Assembly: GCA_031370675.1 (NCBI GenBank)
Contig: JANMQT010000234.1
Location: 1 to 43,886 of the forward strand
Length of the DNA: 43,886 nucleotides
Direction of reading: 5' to 3'
DNA from: SZAS-18 sp031370675
Lineage (GTDB): Bacteria > Verrucomicrobiota > Verrucomicrobiia > Chthoniobacterales > SZAS-18
The position numbers and the translations under genes are program-made. Shown here one piece after another: positions 43,421-43,886 of the stretch. The notes under the pieces are model-generated. The model was given only the letters and a program-made list of their open reading frames with translations, had not been told where the DNA came from and made no database searches. Every line of letters begins with the position of its first letter. Within the stretch, counting starts at the first letter, position 1.

Positions 43421-43594
43421 CTAACTGGCCCCCGAGTCAACCAGTTTCCGACGAGCCCACTCAGATAATCCCAGTTCCTTTGACTGGGCTTCCAGCTTAA
43501 GGGCGGCTTTTTCTGGCTTAGACAGGCGAATTACCAGTGTTGTCTCGCGTCTAGTTCCAACGGGGAGCTTCGGGCGTCCTCTTTTCTCGTTCAT
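43421..43594 (-). CDS. 57-residue ribbon-helix-helix protein
   Basis: This short gene encodes 57 residues. A basic N-terminal arm (MNEKRGRPKLPVGTRR) leads to a beta strand (ETTLVIRLS), then a helix (KPEKAALKLEAQSKELG) and a second helix (SEWARRKLVDSGAS). This is the CopG/Arc-type ribbon-helix-helix layout, close to small repressors and MobC-type relaxosome proteins. It is divergent from an IS1-family transposase gene. The 62-bp gap between them carries an inverted repeat that could be its operator, so it is probably an autoregulated repressor of the pair. ATG at 43594. Confidence 0.8.
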   Translation of the reverse strand: MNEKRGRPKLPVGTRRETTLVIRLSKPEKAALKLEAQSKELGLSEWARRKLVDSGAS

Positions 43595-43601
43595 TTATTT
43601 T

Positions 43602-43648
43602 ATGTATCACAAAAATAATCTTTGACAAGTCTATTTATTGTAATACAT
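43602..43648. promoter_or_regulatory. inverted-repeat operator around the transposase promoter
   Basis: ATGTATCACAA (43602-43612) and TTGTAATACAT (43638-43648) are inverted copies with one mismatch. Between and over them lies a promoter on the plus strand, TTGACA (43622-43627), a 16-base spacer and TACATT (43644-43649). A ribbon-helix-helix protein encoded immediately to the left would be a natural binder. Confidence 0.6.
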
Positions 43649-43656
43649 TTAATCCC

Positions 43657-43886
43657 ATGAGCAACGTGCTTCCCAAAGACAAACAGGTCGCGGTCATCTC
43701 AGCCCTAGCAGAGGGCAGCGCGATTCGCGCCATTGAACGCCAGACCGGCATTCATCGCGATACGATCATGCGCTTGGGATCAAGGATTGGTCAGGGTTGC
43801 CAAGCGATCATGGATTCCAAAATGCGCGATCTGAATTCGACGCGCATTCAGGTGGATGAGATTTGGGGATTCATCGGCAAGAAAAA
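43657..43886 (+). CDS. IS1-family transposase, 5' part
   Basis: Only the first 76 codons are inside the window. They read MSNVLPKDKQVAVISALAEG, then a helix-turn-helix (AIRAIERQTGIHRDTIMRLG), and reach QVDEIWGFIGKK, the stretch holding the first catalytic Asp of IS1-type transposases. The ATG at 43657 follows a good promoter. The gene is cut by the window edge, so completeness and terminal inverted repeats cannot be judged. Stand-alone single-frame IS1-like transposases of this start are common in other bacteria. Confidence 0.88.
   Translation, partial: MSNVLPKDKQVAVISALAEGSAIRAIERQTGIHRDTIMRLGSRIGQGCQAIMDSKMRDLNSTRIQVDEIWGFIGKK

Overview
The window looks like chromosomal DNA of a G+C-rich member of the Verrucomicrobiota, probably near the Opitutales. 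This is an inference from content. It carries a fused SecDF, a secreted protein whose C-terminal beta domain is of the kind common in verrucomicrobial exoproteins, a DUF4388/cyclic-nucleotide-domain protein and many short-spaced housekeeping genes. No rRNA, CRISPR array or prophage was seen. Most of the window is ordinary core genome read on both strands, with few long gaps.

Layout. 1-10.1 kb: nadA and proC (divergent), a D-Ala-D-Ala carboxypeptidase, a YbjN-like protein, bioF, a CNB-DUF4388 regulator, an acyltransferase-3 membrane protein, a decayed acyl-carrier-like gene, a CtpA-type protease and ruvB. 10.4-16.4 kb: a minus-strand series of a proline/alanine-rich membrane protein, a TPR protein, a DUF4097 protein, a U32 peptidase-like protein and YjbQ. 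16.6-23.3 kb: a GT39-type glycosyltransferase, ispD coupled to an alkaline-phosphatase-like protein that has lost its metal ligands, gpmI and a Y-family DNA polymerase. 23.3-29.7 kb: a membrane-anchored TPR protein, an MFS permease and a compact plus-strand series of ribokinase, TIM-barrel isomerase-like protein, LPG-synthase-type membrane protein and RibD-C reductase. 29.9-35.9 kb: minus-strand envelope or secreted proteins (EF-hand lipoprotein, histidine phosphatase, Tat-exported metallo-beta-lactamase-fold protein, secreted PKD-like protein, lipoprotein hydrolase), ending with a 90-residue integrase-arm-like protein behind a structured leader. 36.3-42.3 kb: SRPBCC protein, ketoacyl synthase and FAD oxidoreductase (possibly one small lipid or polyketide pathway), then yajC-secDF. 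42.3-43.9 kb: an A+T-richer accessory patch with an unassigned HTH-like protein, a tRNA-like element with strong hairpins, a short ribbon-helix-helix gene and the start of an IS1-family transposase.

The least ordinary signals are: (1) a family of intergenic palindromes built from CTCGAAA-type heptamers, one with a perfect 25-bp inverted repeat that also supplies the last codons of a gene; (2) the pseudo-alkaline-phosphatase overlapping ispD; (3) a structured, terminator-ended RNA in front of the 90-residue protein; (4) the accessory right end, where a 57-residue repressor-like gene and a transposase diverge from a promoter flanked by an 11-bp inverted repeat. No complete new system is proven by the sequence alone.
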